64,000 nt of DNA from Oscillospiraceae bacterium. Lineage in GTDB: Bacteria > Bacillota > Clostridia > Oscillospirales > Ruminococcaceae. The stretch lies in contig JAGBCL010000027.1 of assembly GCA_018110825.1 (NCBI GenBank), positions 23,169-87,168 of the forward strand, read 5' to 3'. The notes below the pieces were generated by a model, which was not told the DNA's origin, did no database searches, and was given only the letters and a program-made list of their open reading frames with translations. Positions 16,609 to 25,328 of the stretch are shown here, in pieces. Numbering within the stretch: position 1 is the stretch's first letter; the number at the start of each line of letters is the position of its first letter. A program made the translations under genes and the position numbers.

Positions 16609-17331
16609 ATGAATACAATCGCATTTGAAAAGGAACTTACAACTCTCCCTTACCACGGCAGAGGCATTATGCTCGGCAAGTCTGCTGACGGTAAGAAGGC
16701 AGTTATCGCTTACTTTATTATGGGCAGAAGCGAAAACAGCCGTAACCGTGTATTTGTTGAGGACGGCGAGGGTATCAGAACACAGGCTTTTGACCCTTCT
16801 AAGATGACTGACCCACACCTCATCATCTACGCTCCTGTTCGTGTTCTCGGCAACAAGACTATCGTTACAAACGGCGACCAGACAGATACAATCTACGAGC
16901 TTATGGATAAGCAGATGACTTTTGAGCAGTCCCTCCGTACAAGAGAATTTGAAGACGACAAGCCTAACTACACACCAAGAATTTCAGGCATTATCCGCCT
17001 TGAAAATGACGGTATGAACTACGCTATGTCTATCCTCAAGAGCGACAACGGCAACGCTGATTGCTGCATAAGAAACACTTACGCATACAGCAACCCTGAA
17101 AACGGCGTAGGCAGATTTATTCACACATATGCACGTGACGAGGAAAACGGCAGACTCCCAAGCTTTGAGGGCGAGCCAAAGAAGGTTACAATCCCTGACC
17201 TCGACATCGACGCATTCACAAATCTCGTATGGGAAAATCTTAACGCTGACAACAAGGTTTCACTTTTTACAAGATATATCGACCTTGAAACAGGCAAGTA
17301 CGAAAGCAGAATTGTTAATAAGAACAACTAA
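16609..17331 (+). CDS. purO: IMP cyclohydrolase, PurO type
   Basis: PurO closes the purine ring, FAICAR to IMP. It is unrelated to the PurH N-terminal domain and was first found in archaea. The protein opens with PYHGRGIMLGKS, matching the family's P-x-GRGI signature, and contains AYFIMGRSENSRNR and later YTPRISGII. At 240 residues it is near the family length. I choose the ATG at 16609, since GAAAGGA lies upstream (spacing 11, slightly long); an ATG at 16597 overlaps that site. The next gene is the transformylase for the previous step, which strongly supports the call. Confidence 0.9.
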   Translation: MNTIAFEKELTTLPYHGRGIMLGKSADGKKAVIAYFIMGRSENSRNRVFVEDGEGIRTQAFDPSKMTDPHLIIYAPVRVLGNKTIVTNGDQTDTIYELMDKQMTFEQSLRTREFEDDKPNYTPRISGIIRLENDGMNYAMSILKSDNGNADCCIRNTYAYSNPENGVGRFIHTYARDEENGRLPSFEGEPKKVTIPDLDIDAFTNLVWENLNADNKVSLFTRYIDLETGKYESRIVNKNN

Positions 17332-17348
17332 TTTGGGAGGAATAAAAA

Positions 17349-18530
17349 ATGGCAAACGAAATGCAGCTTAAATACGGATGTAATCCAAATCAGAAGCCTT
17401 CAAGAATTTATATGGCTGACGGAACAGAGCTTCCTATCGAGGTTCTCAACGGCAAGCCAGGTTATATCAATCTTCTCGACGCTTTCAACGGCTGGCAGCT
17501 TGTTAAGGAGCTGAAAAAGGCAACTGGTCTTTGCGCAGCAACTTCCTTCAAGCACGTTTCCCCAGCAGGTGCAGCAGTTGGCAAGCCACTTTCCGATACA
17601 CTCAAGAAGATATACTGGGTAGACGACCTCGGCGAGCTTTCTCCACTTGCTTGCGCTTACGCAAGAGCAAGAGGCGCTGACAGAATGTCCTCTTACGGTG
17701 ACTTTATCGCACTTTCCGATACTTGCGACGCTTGTACAGCTAAGATGATTCAGCGTGAAGTTTCCGACGGCGTAATCGCTCCTGGTTATACAGACGAAGC
17801 ACTTGAAATTCTCAAGTCCAAGAGAAAGGGTACATACAACGTAATCAAGATTGATGAGAACTACGTTCCTGCTGAACTCGAAACAAAGCAGGTTTACGGC
17901 GTAAGCTTCGAGCAGGGCAGAAACGAGCTTGATATCAACAATGAGCTTCTCGCAAACATCGTTACAGATAACAAGAATATTCCTGATGATAAGAAGATTG
18001 ACCTTATCATTTCCCTCATCACTCTCAAGTATACACAGTCCAACTCCGTTTGCTACGTTAAGGACGGCCAGGCAATCGGTATTGGTGCTGGCCAGCAGTC
18101 CAGAATTCACTGTACACGTCTTGCAGGTCAGAAGGCTGATAACTGGTGGCTCAGACAGTGCCCAAAGGTTATGGAGCTTCCTTTCAAGGATGACGTAAGA
18201 CGTGCTGACAGAGATAACGCTATCGACGTTTACATCGGTGATGAATACGAGGACGTTCTCCGTGACGGCGAGTGGGAAAAGGTATTCACAACAAAGCCTG
18301 AAGTTTTCACACGCGAAGAAAAGAAGGAATGGATTGCTAAGAATACAAACGTATGCCTCGGCTCTGACGCATTCTTCCCATTCGGCGACAATATCGAACG
18401 TGCACACAAGTCCGGTGTTGAATACATCGCACAGCCTGGCGGTTCTATTCGTGATGATAATGTTATCGAAACCTGCAACAAGTACAACATTGCAATGGCA
18501 TTCACAGGCATTCGTTTGTTCCATCACTAA
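17349..18530 (+). CDS. purH: stand-alone AICAR transformylase
   Basis: This 393-residue protein corresponds to the C-terminal formyltransferase part of PurH; the MGS-like IMP cyclohydrolase domain is absent. It transfers the formyl group from 10-formyl-THF to AICAR. The catalytic Lys-His pair is in ATSFKHVSPAGAA, near residue 68; IGIGAGQQSRIHCTRLAG and the C-terminal YIAQPGGSIRDD binding loop are present. The protein ends with the family's FTGIRLFHH. It lies 17 bases after purO, and the pair replaces bifunctional PurH. The GGGAGGAA Shine-Dalgarno is 7 bases before the ATG. It is the last gene before a strong double hairpin. Confidence 0.94.
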   Translation: MANEMQLKYGCNPNQKPSRIYMADGTELPIEVLNGKPGYINLLDAFNGWQLVKELKKATGLCAATSFKHVSPAGAAVGKPLSDTLKKIYWVDDLGELSPLACAYARARGADRMSSYGDFIALSDTCDACTAKMIQREVSDGVIAPGYTDEALEILKSKRKGTYNVIKIDENYVPAELETKQVYGVSFEQGRNELDINNELLANIVTDNKNIPDDKKIDLIISLITLKYTQSNSVCYVKDGQAIGIGAGQQSRIHCTRLAGQKADNWWLRQCPKVMELPFKDDVRRADRDNAIDVYIGDEYEDVLRDGEWEKVFTTKPEVFTREEKKEWIAKNTNVCLGSDAFFPFGDNIERAHKSGVEYIAQPGGSIRDDNVIETCNKYNIAMAFTGIRLFHH

Positions 18531-18533
18531 AAA

Positions 18534-18603
18534 CTGAAACATTCAGCATATAGCTGAATGTTTCAGCTCCGAGTATTTCTGCCATTGGCAGAAATACTCT
18601 TAA
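18534..18603 (+). terminator. double-hairpin terminator after the AICAR transformylase
   Basis: Two perfect stems follow the stop codon: a 14-bp stem (18534-18547 with 18553-18566) and a 13-bp stem (18571-18583 with 18587-18599) followed by TTAATTT. They separate the purE-purH unit from the following genes. Confidence 0.8.
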
Positions 18604-18659
18604 TTTACTTTGATTCCTATGTATAACAAAATTCTGCATAATTGAAAGGGGTAACAGCT

Positions 18660-19175
18660 ATGACACCGAGGTGTGTAAGGATTACAGCAATTATCTCACA
18701 GATTTTCATTATCGTATGGGCGGTAGTTTCTCTTGTTGTGAGCTTTAATCAGAATAACCTGATTATGTACTTTACAGGCGGAGGCGGACTTGGTTCTGCT
18801 GAAACCGCTGAAAAAATCACCTCATGGGCAACTATAGTTTATTGTGTGTCGTGTCTGCTGCTGACGATTTCGAATCTGATTATGTGCAACGATGCCAGAT
18901 TCAACAAAAGTGGTAAGTTTACACTTGTACCGATTGTCATGTCAGCACTTACAACAGCTGTCCTGCCGATTGCCGTGCAATATGTTACTACAGTTCAGAT
19001 GCAGTTAGTTTCTAAAGTTGATGGCAGCGAAGCGTTAGCAAGACTTGGTGTTTACAATCGGATTACAGGTGCACTTTCATATCTTGTTTATGCCGCAATG
19101 ATAATGGCAATTGCTGCATCGGCGGTTTACACCTATGCAAAAAATCAGAATAAATCAGTTACAGAAAAGGAATAA
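18660..19175 (+). CDS. four-TM integral membrane protein of unknown function
   Basis: The 171-residue product has four hydrophobic segments near residues 9-30, 52-74, 87-108 and 135-157, joined by short loops. There is a glycine-rich loop (TGGGGLGS) between the first two. I do not recognise the family. The start is the ATG at 18660, with GAAAGGGG upstream; a TTG 18 bases earlier overlaps that site. The gene is followed by two lipoprotein genes at spacings of 5 and 15 bases, so the three may form a cell-envelope unit, possibly continuing into purD. Confidence 0.75.
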   Translation: MTPRCVRITAIISQIFIIVWAVVSLVVSFNQNNLIMYFTGGGGLGSAETAEKITSWATIVYCVSCLLLTISNLIMCNDARFNKSGKFTLVPIVMSALTTAVLPIAVQYVTTVQMQLVSKVDGSEALARLGVYNRITGALSYLVYAAMIMAIAASAVYTYAKNQNKSVTEKE

Positions 19176-19180
19176 CTAAA

Positions 19181-20449
19181 ATGAAAAAAATACTTATTAC
19201 ATTGATGACAGTGCTTTCACTTATGGCATTTGCTGCTTGTGACAGTGCTGAAAAAGAAAATGATTCAGAAGAATCAACTATAGTATCTCTTGAAGAAGTA
19301 ACAACAGCTTTAACAGAAAAGATTACAGAAGCTGAGGAAACCACAACAACTGCAGAAACTACAACAGCTGCAGAAACTGAAGCAGAGCCTGCGCCGGTTG
19401 CAAATGGTGAACTTTTTGTCGGTAATGGTTATACACTTCTTATTGACGGCGAAAAGTGGATGGATGCTTCCGAATATATTGATGAAGTTGCCGGCATGGC
19501 AGATGGAAATGAAATTACAGAGACTTTAAATATTACATCAGATGATATAGCAAATATGGCAGACGCAATGTTCTTTAATATAGAAAATGGAAGCAATTTT
19601 AATGTTACAATTGCAGAAGTCGGCGATGTAGGTGCACTTAATGAGGAAGTGCTTGAGCAATTTGCAAGTCTGATGGAACAGATTTATGCTTCTATGTCAG
19701 GTTATATTTGTGAGGGCTATGAATTTATCAAGGTTAACGGTCATGACGTTATCAAGTTCGTTATTTATACGGATGACGAAGTTACAGGCGTTGAGCTTAA
19801 AATGAATACATATTTATTCTATTACGGTACAAAACAGTTTTCTATGACATATACAGATGATAAGTCAACTTTTGATTCTACAGTTGCTGATTTCAATGCA
19901 GTTATTAACTCTATAAGTTTCTTTGAGGGCGCAACCGATGAAGAAACAACTGCTTCCACTGAAACAACAACTTCTGCTGAAACAAATACAGAACCAGATG
20001 GTCAGATGACTTCGTATACTGCAGGCAGCTGTACATTTGCATATGATTCAGCTAAGTGGACAAAAGAATCTGATGAGGATGTATTCAATTATATTGCAGG
20101 CGAAGGAATTTATGAATCCGCTACTAACTTTAATATCCAGCAGCAGGATATGGGTATAGAAATGGATATGACACCTGACATTATGGAGATGATTGCTTCT
20201 GCAATTAAGGAAGGCTACGATTCTGAGGGCATTACATTCTTGGATTGGTCTTCTGTAAATATAAATGGTTATGATGTACTCATGGTTAACTGTGAGGCTG
20301 AAATGATGGGTATGAAATTCAAGATGCGTCAGTATTGCTTAGTGGAATCAGGCAATCAGGTGATTTTTACATTTACAGCATATGATGATGTATTTGAAAA
20401 TGCAGTACCTGAATTTGAGGAAATTATCAATACAGTTGAACTTAATTAA
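19181..20449 (+). CDS. lipoprotein with two tandem DcrB/DUF1795-like domains
   Basis: The N-terminus is a lipoprotein signal: MKK, a hydrophobic stretch and the lipobox MAFAAC, so the mature protein is tethered at Cys 20 outside the cell. A Thr/Glu-rich linker follows (residues about 35-70). Domain 1 (about 78-250) contains GNGYTLLIDGEKWMD, and domain 2 (about 275-422) has the related pattern CTFAYDSAKW, separated by a second Thr-rich linker. Such domains are common in surface proteins of unknown role. Domain 1 is clearly homologous to the whole next protein, which has GNGYTIEIDSSKWMD at the same place, pointing to duplication. Spacing to the next gene is 15 bases. Confidence 0.82.
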   Translation: MKKILITLMTVLSLMAFAACDSAEKENDSEESTIVSLEEVTTALTEKITEAEETTTTAETTTAAETEAEPAPVANGELFVGNGYTLLIDGEKWMDASEYIDEVAGMADGNEITETLNITSDDIANMADAMFFNIENGSNFNVTIAEVGDVGALNEEVLEQFASLMEQIYASMSGYICEGYEFIKVNGHDVIKFVIYTDDEVTGVELKMNTYLFYYGTKQFSMTYTDDKSTFDSTVADFNAVINSISFFEGATDEETTASTETTTSAETNTEPDGQMTSYTAGSCTFAYDSAKWTKESDEDVFNYIAGEGIYESATNFNIQQQDMGIEMDMTPDIMEMIASAIKEGYDSEGITFLDWSSVNINGYDVLMVNCEAEMMGMKFKMRQYCLVESGNQVIFTFTAYDDVFENAVPEFEEIINTVELN

Positions 20450-20464
20450 AAGGAATGAGAAAAA

Positions 20465-21079
20465 ATGAAAAAGTTTTTATCAATATTAATGTCAGCAATA
20501 TTTCTTTCTGCTTTTTCTGCGTGCAGCAAAACTGAAACATCTTCAGAAGCTGTTTCGGAAATTTATGAGGGTAATGGTTATACCATCGAAATCGACAGTA
20601 GTAAATGGATGGATGTTACAGAATATATTGATACGATTGCCGAAATGGCAGAAGGACACGATGCAGCCAAAAATCTTAATATTACAGCTGAAGATTTAAA
20701 GGGCATGAGTGATGCTATGTACTATTACAAGGATGATAACAGTGTCAATTTCAATATTATGGTATCGGAAATAGGCGATGTTGGTGAAATTGATAAGGAT
20801 ATGCTTGAACAGCTTGCGGTTGCAATGGAATCACAGTACGAAGCAATGACAGGATATTCTTATCAAGGATATGAGGTTCTTGAAGCAAATGGTAATCCTG
20901 CCTTGAAAGTTAATCTTTCAACTGATGCACAGGTTTACGGCGAAGAACTTAAAATGTCTGTGTATATGATATTCAACGGAACAAAGCAGTATGGATTTAC
21001 ATATACCGCAAAAACAGACAGCTATGATAAGGTTTTTCCGGAATTTGAAGCAATTGTAAATTCAGTTTCATTTGAATAA
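20465..21079 (+). CDS. lipoprotein, single-domain paralogue of the preceding gene
   Basis: This 204-residue protein has a lipoprotein signal with lipobox SAFSAC. The mature part is one domain that matches domain 1 of the upstream protein along its length: GNGYTIEIDSSKWMD, then a run of helical residues, EIGDVGEID and QGYEVLEANG. The Thr-rich linkers are missing. The function is unknown. purD starts 17 bases downstream after a good ribosome-binding site, with no terminator between, so this envelope protein and a purine enzyme are probably made from one message. Confidence 0.82.
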   Translation: MKKFLSILMSAIFLSAFSACSKTETSSEAVSEIYEGNGYTIEIDSSKWMDVTEYIDTIAEMAEGHDAAKNLNITAEDLKGMSDAMYYYKDDNSVNFNIMVSEIGDVGEIDKDMLEQLAVAMESQYEAMTGYSYQGYEVLEANGNPALKVNLSTDAQVYGEELKMSVYMIFNGTKQYGFTYTAKTDSYDKVFPEFEAIVNSVSFE

Positions 21080-21096
21080 AAGATAGGAGAATTTCA

Positions 21097-22377
21097 ATGA
21101 AAATATTAGTAGTTGGCGGCGGCGGACGTGAGCACGCCATCATTATGAAGCTTGCAGAAAGTAAGCGAACAGAAAAACTTTACTGCACCCCTGGCAACGG
21201 CGGTATTTCCCGTTATGCTGAGTGCTTTGACGTTGCGGCAACAGATATTGACGGAGTTGTAGCACTTGCTAAACAGCTTGCAGTTGATATGGCTGTTGTT
21301 GCACCTGATGACCCGCTTGTTCTCGGTATGGTTGACGCACTCAACGCTGAGGGCTTTATGACTTTCGGTCCTGACAAGGCGGCTGCAATCATCGAAGGCA
21401 GCAAGGTTTTCTCTAAGGACCTTATGAAGAAATACAACATTCCTACTGCAAAGTACGAAATCTTCTCTGACAGCGATTCCGCAATAGCTTACCTCAAGTC
21501 CGAGAACAGCTATCCTGCTGTAATCAAGGCTGATGGTCTTGCTCTCGGTAAAGGCGTAATCATCGCTCAGAACGAGGAAGAAGCTATCGAAGCTGTAAAG
21601 TCAATGATTGACGGTAAGCAGTTCGGTGACAGCAGTTCAACTGTCGTAATCGAGGAATTCCTTACAGGACCTGAGGTTTCCGTCCTTTCATTCACAGACG
21701 GAAATGTGGTTGTACCTATGATTTCTTCTATGGACCATAAGCGTGCTCTTGATGGTGACAAGGGTCTCAATACTGGCGGTATGGGTACAATTGCACCTAA
21801 CCCATTCTATACAGAGGACGTTGCAAAGGAATGTATGGAAAACATTTTCCTTCCTACCATCAACGCTATGAAGGCAGAGGGCAGAACCTTCAAGGGCTGT
21901 CTCTATTTCGGACTTATGGTAACACCTAAGGGCGTTAAGGTTATCGAGTACAACTGCCGTTTCGGTGACCCTGAGACACAGGTTGTTCTTCCTCTTCTTG
22001 ATGCTGACCTTGTAGATATCTTCGAAGCAATCTACAATGGTAAGCTTGCTGACGTTGATATCAAGTGGAAGAAAGAGTGCTGTTCCTGCGTTGTAATGGC
22101 AAGCGGCGGCTATCCACAGAGCTACCCTAAGGGTATTGAAATGAACGGTATGGACGATAAGGGACAGGTTGACGGCGTGTTTGTTTACCACGCAGGTACA
22201 AAGTTCGCTGACGGAAAGTTCCTCACAAACGGCGGACGTGTCCTCGGTGTAACAGCAACAGGCGAAAGTTTGCAGGCTGCACTTGACAAGTCCTACGATG
22301 CTGTAAAGAAAATCACATTTGATGGTGCACACTACAGAACCGATATCGGGCAGCGTGCGCTTTCTGCAAATAAGTAA
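21097..22377 (+). CDS. purD: Phosphoribosylamine-glycine ligase (GAR synthetase)
   Basis: PurD joins glycine to phosphoribosylamine with ATP. It has the ATP-grasp layout: an N-terminal VVGGGGREHAI loop, the ATP-binding IKADGLALGKGVI near residue 143, and metal-binding EYNCRFGDPETQVVLP near residue 288. The 426-residue length is normal. GGAGAATTTCA precedes the ATG. It lies 2.6 kb after the other pur genes, beyond a double hairpin and three envelope genes. The purine genes purC, purB, purL, purQ, purS and purK are not in this window. Confidence 0.96.
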   Translation: MKILVVGGGGREHAIIMKLAESKRTEKLYCTPGNGGISRYAECFDVAATDIDGVVALAKQLAVDMAVVAPDDPLVLGMVDALNAEGFMTFGPDKAAAIIEGSKVFSKDLMKKYNIPTAKYEIFSDSDSAIAYLKSENSYPAVIKADGLALGKGVIIAQNEEEAIEAVKSMIDGKQFGDSSSTVVIEEFLTGPEVSVLSFTDGNVVVPMISSMDHKRALDGDKGLNTGGMGTIAPNPFYTEDVAKECMENIFLPTINAMKAEGRTFKGCLYFGLMVTPKGVKVIEYNCRFGDPETQVVLPLLDADLVDIFEAIYNGKLADVDIKWKKECCSCVVMASGGYPQSYPKGIEMNGMDDKGQVDGVFVYHAGTKFADGKFLTNGGRVLGVTATGESLQAALDKSYDAVKKITFDGAHYRTDIGQRALSANK

Positions 22378-22380
22378 AAA

Positions 22381-22415
22381 CAAACTCCGGGAAGTTTACT
22401 TCTCGGAGTTTTACT
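22381..22415 (+). terminator. intrinsic terminator of purD
   Basis: A stem AACTCCG/CGGAGTT (22383-22389 with 22404-22410), extended by further inner pairs, is followed by TTTA directly after purD. Confidence 0.75.
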
Positions 22416-22443
22416 TGAAACAACAATTGTGTCGAGGTAAGCT

Positions 22444-23118
22444 ATGAAAATAATTGCGCACGTACATAGTCCGTTTACTGAAAAATTCGGAATACCGCGT
22501 CAAAGCGGATTGACAACTCTTCAGTCGAAAATTATTTTTGAACCTGAATATCGTGTACCGGAAGCCTTTCGTGGGCTGGAAGACTACTCTCATATATGGA
22601 TTTTATGGAAGTTTTCCGAATCAGAACGTGACGAATGGTCACCGACAGTACGTCCGCCGCGTCTTGGAGGAAATACCCGTATGGGTGTTTTTGCAACCCG
22701 TTCGCCGTTCCGCCCGAATCCGATAGGAATGTCCTCTGTCAAGCTTGATAAAATCGACCTTCATACAAGTGAAGGTCCCGTGCTTTATATCAGCGGAGCA
22801 GATATTCTTGACAAAACTCCAATTTATGACATAAAACCATATCTTGCATATACCGATTCTCACCCCGAAGCAGCAGATGGCTTTGCACTTTCGCAGAAGG
22901 AGGGTGTGCTTGATGTGGAATTTCCGTCAGAGTATCTGGAACAAGTACCAACTGAATTAAGAAACGGATTGATTGAAGTGCTTGCACAGGACCCAAGACC
23001 GCAATATCAGCATTCACACGAACGTATATATATTATGGCATTCGGTGGATTTGAAATAAGCTTTACCGTTGCTGAAAATGTGCTGACGGTTTGCGGAATA
23101 AGCAAAACAAAAAGGTAA
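22444..23118 (+). CDS. trmO: tRNA (t6A37-N6) methyltransferase TrmO
   Basis: TrmO uses S-adenosylmethionine to methylate threonylcarbamoyl-adenosine 37 of threonine tRNAs, giving m6t6A. The protein has the family's beta-barrel signature: RPPRLGGNTRMGVFATRSP followed by FRPNPIGMSSVKL near residues 70-100, and later DILDKTPIYDIKPYLAY. The C-terminal part with DPRPQY is present. At 224 residues it is typical of the Firmicute form. GAGGTAAG lies before the ATG. It is monocistronic between the purD terminator and its own. Confidence 0.92.
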   Translation: MKIIAHVHSPFTEKFGIPRQSGLTTLQSKIIFEPEYRVPEAFRGLEDYSHIWILWKFSESERDEWSPTVRPPRLGGNTRMGVFATRSPFRPNPIGMSSVKLDKIDLHTSEGPVLYISGADILDKTPIYDIKPYLAYTDSHPEAADGFALSQKEGVLDVEFPSEYLEQVPTELRNGLIEVLAQDPRPQYQHSHERIYIMAFGGFEISFTVAENVLTVCGISKTKR

Positions 23119-23152
23119 TGAAGGGAATATCTCTTCATTACCTTTGTTTTTA
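23111..23152. terminator. bidirectional terminator between trmO and the GGDEF gene
   Basis: A 12-bp stem pairs AAGGTAATGAAG with CTTCATTACCTT and is followed by TGTTTTT on the plus strand. The A-run preceding it serves the converging minus-strand gene. Its 5' arm overlaps the trmO stop codon. Confidence 0.85.
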
Positions 23153-25096
23153 ATGTGAGGAACGATTCCTTTTATAGTTGAAGCCTTCTTCACGCTTATA
23201 TTTTTCTTTTGCCATGAACATTTTCTCGTCAGCAATTGAAACCGCGTGTTCAATGCTGTCAAGATTGCTTGCCTCGTCAAAATACCAGCCAAGGCTTACG
23301 CTGATGGAGTAAGGCTTATCAGCTGTGTCATTGATATTCTTGAGGTATTGTTTGATTGAATCTTCAATTTCAGCAATTTCCTTTTCTGAAAGTACAGTAC
23401 GGCTTGCAATAACATATTCATCACCGCCCATGCGGAAACACATCATATCAGGTGAGCATGCCTTGGTAAATGCATCAGCAACTGTTTTCAAAGCAAAATC
23501 GCCTTCAATATGACCAAAAGTATCATTTATATATTTAAGATTATTCATATCGCCAAGAATAAGCGTAAATTTCTGCTTGTCCATCTTGGCGTCATGGAAT
23601 ATTCTGTCAGCGTAAATGTTAAATCCGTTTCTGTTATAAATTCCCGTTAACAAGTCAGTGACAGCATTTTCTTCCATTTTTGTGTACATATACTGCAGGT
23701 TGCGCTGTCTGCGGAAGCTTTCCAATGAAGCACAGACATATCTTATCCATTTGCGGTAAATTGGGGAGTAAGAAGTAATTCTTTCTCCATAGGTAATTAC
23801 CGAATATCCGAAGCATCTGTCGTTGAAATGAATAGGTGAGAAGAAGAAAGCAGTAGGCTTAGGACGTCTTTCATATATTGCAGGGAGCATTTCCTTGACA
23901 TCAAAAAATCTTCCAGGTTCAACATAAGCAGTATCCGGACTTTTCTGAACAAGCAGATTCATTTTTTTAGTATAACCCTTTTTCAGATAATTTGAGTTGC
24001 TTTCTGTTTCACCTAAATTATCCCAGTTGTCGCACATGCATAAATAGAATTTTTCATATTCTCCAAGCAAATAACCGTACCAGCAAAGTGTATTCATATA
24101 TTCAACGTAATCTTTTTTTGAGATAAGTGCTTCAAGCATAAAATTATATGTTGAATCAAAAGTGTTGAACATATCTCCGTTATCACGCCAGCTTTCACGT
24201 TCGTTACGGATTTTTTCAGCAATATTAACCGAACATCCGCAGCTCTTGGCAATAAGGATTTCCGCATTGGAACGAATGTCCTTGAATTCCGTTCCGGTTA
24301 TCAGACTGTGAAGTTTATTGACTGCTCTTGTTCCTGTATTATCCAAAGGCAGGTTAGCAGATGTAATGCTTGGGACATAATTCACACCTGCATCAATAGA
24401 GTCATAGCCTGTAACAACTATATCTTCAGGAATTTTAATATCTCTTGCTTTTAAAGCCTCGCAAATGCTTATTGCCATTGTATCAGAAGCACAAGCAATA
24501 GCCTGAGGAAGCGGTCTGCCGCTTTCCATAAGCCGCTTTACAACGTTTTCACCCTCATTATACCAGAAATCACCGTAGAAAACACGGCTTTGGTCAATAG
24601 GAAGATTATGTTCAATAAGAGCTTCATAATAACCGGTAAGTCGGTTTGTAGCATGAGGATGCCCCTTTGTACCTGTCATGAAGGCAATATCCGTCATCTT
24701 ATGTTTTTCGATGAGATGAGAAATAATTGTTTTGATGCTTTGAATATCATCAGTGTGGATATTATCAAAACCTTCAGTTTCAAGGTCAACAGAAACTACA
24801 GGCTTGCGGAATTTCTTTTTAATATCAGCTTCAATTACTTTATGAAAGTTATCTGTTGTAAGAGTATCAGGAAGAAAAATCAATCCATCAAGAGCAGAAT
24901 AATTTATAAGTGAGAATATATTCAGTTCACCATCGTGCCATTCATCGGACAATTTATGTGTAGAAAAGGTTGAGAATACAGCAACATCGTAATTAAGTTT
25001 GAAGGCCTGCTTGAAAACACCCTCAAGGAATTTTGCCTGATTGGGCGAGTCGGATTGTGAAATTATAATGCCAATCAGCTTACGGAATTTTCTCAC
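23150..25096 (-). CDS. soluble LacI-type ligand-binding domain fused to GGDEF diguanylate cyclase
   Basis: This 648-residue protein has no signal peptide, no membrane span and no helix-turn-helix. Residues about 6-285 match the periplasmic-binding-protein fold of LacI-family repressors: KLIGIIISQ at the start, then DIAFMTGTKG and ASDTMAISICEAL, PEDIVVTGYDS. A middle region (about 300-480) is not assigned. A GGDEF domain follows (DLLTGIYNRNGF near 490, RMGGDEYVI near 557). The GGDEY active site is intact, so cyclic-di-GMP synthesis is expected; the inhibitory RxxD site upstream of it is not seen. A cytoplasmic sugar-like ligand could control the cyclase. The start is a GTG (25096-25094) with AGGAG upstream. 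Confidence 0.88.
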   Translation of the reverse strand: MRKFRKLIGIIISQSDSPNQAKFLEGVFKQAFKLNYDVAVFSTFSTHKLSDEWHDGELNIFSLINYSALDGLIFLPDTLTTDNFHKVIEADIKKKFRKPVVSVDLETEGFDNIHTDDIQSIKTIISHLIEKHKMTDIAFMTGTKGHPHATNRLTGYYEALIEHNLPIDQSRVFYGDFWYNEGENVVKRLMESGRPLPQAIACASDTMAISICEALKARDIKIPEDIVVTGYDSIDAGVNYVPSITSANLPLDNTGTRAVNKLHSLITGTEFKDIRSNAEILIAKSCGCSVNIAEKIRNERESWRDNGDMFNTFDSTYNFMLEALISKKDYVEYMNTLCWYGYLLGEYEKFYLCMCDNWDNLGETESNSNYLKKGYTKKMNLLVQKSPDTAYVEPGRFFDVKEMLPAIYERRPKPTAFFFSPIHFNDRCFGYSVITYGERITSYSPIYRKWIRYVCASLESFRRQRNLQYMYTKMEENAVTDLLTGIYNRNGFNIYADRIFHDAKMDKQKFTLILGDMNNLKYINDTFGHIEGDFALKTVADAFTKACSPDMMCFRMGGDEYVIASRTVLSEKEIAEIEDSIKQYLKNINDTADKPYSISVSLGWYFDEASNLDSIEHAVSIADEKMFMAKEKYKREEGFNYKRNRSSH

Positions 25097-25135
25097 AGCA
25101 GTATACTCCTTTCAGACATTAATTCTATGCATATA

Positions 25136-25164
25136 ATTTTAACATATTTTTATTACTTTGTCAC
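25136..25164 (-). promoter_or_regulatory. probable promoter of the LacI/GGDEF gene
   Basis: On the minus strand, GTGACA (25164-25159) and TAAAAT (25141-25136) are 17 bp apart, about 40 bp before the GTG start. Confidence 0.5.
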
Positions 25165-25328
25165 GAAATAAAAATAAAATACTACACAGACTTTTAAATG
25201 TTTTTTTGTCTATTGTGTTCAAACATAAAAATAAATATTATTAAACAGTAACAATTTTTTAACCTTAACCCCCTATTATACAAAGATGTAAAAGTGTATA
25301 ATTTTACCTTGTATTGGGAGGAATGAAA

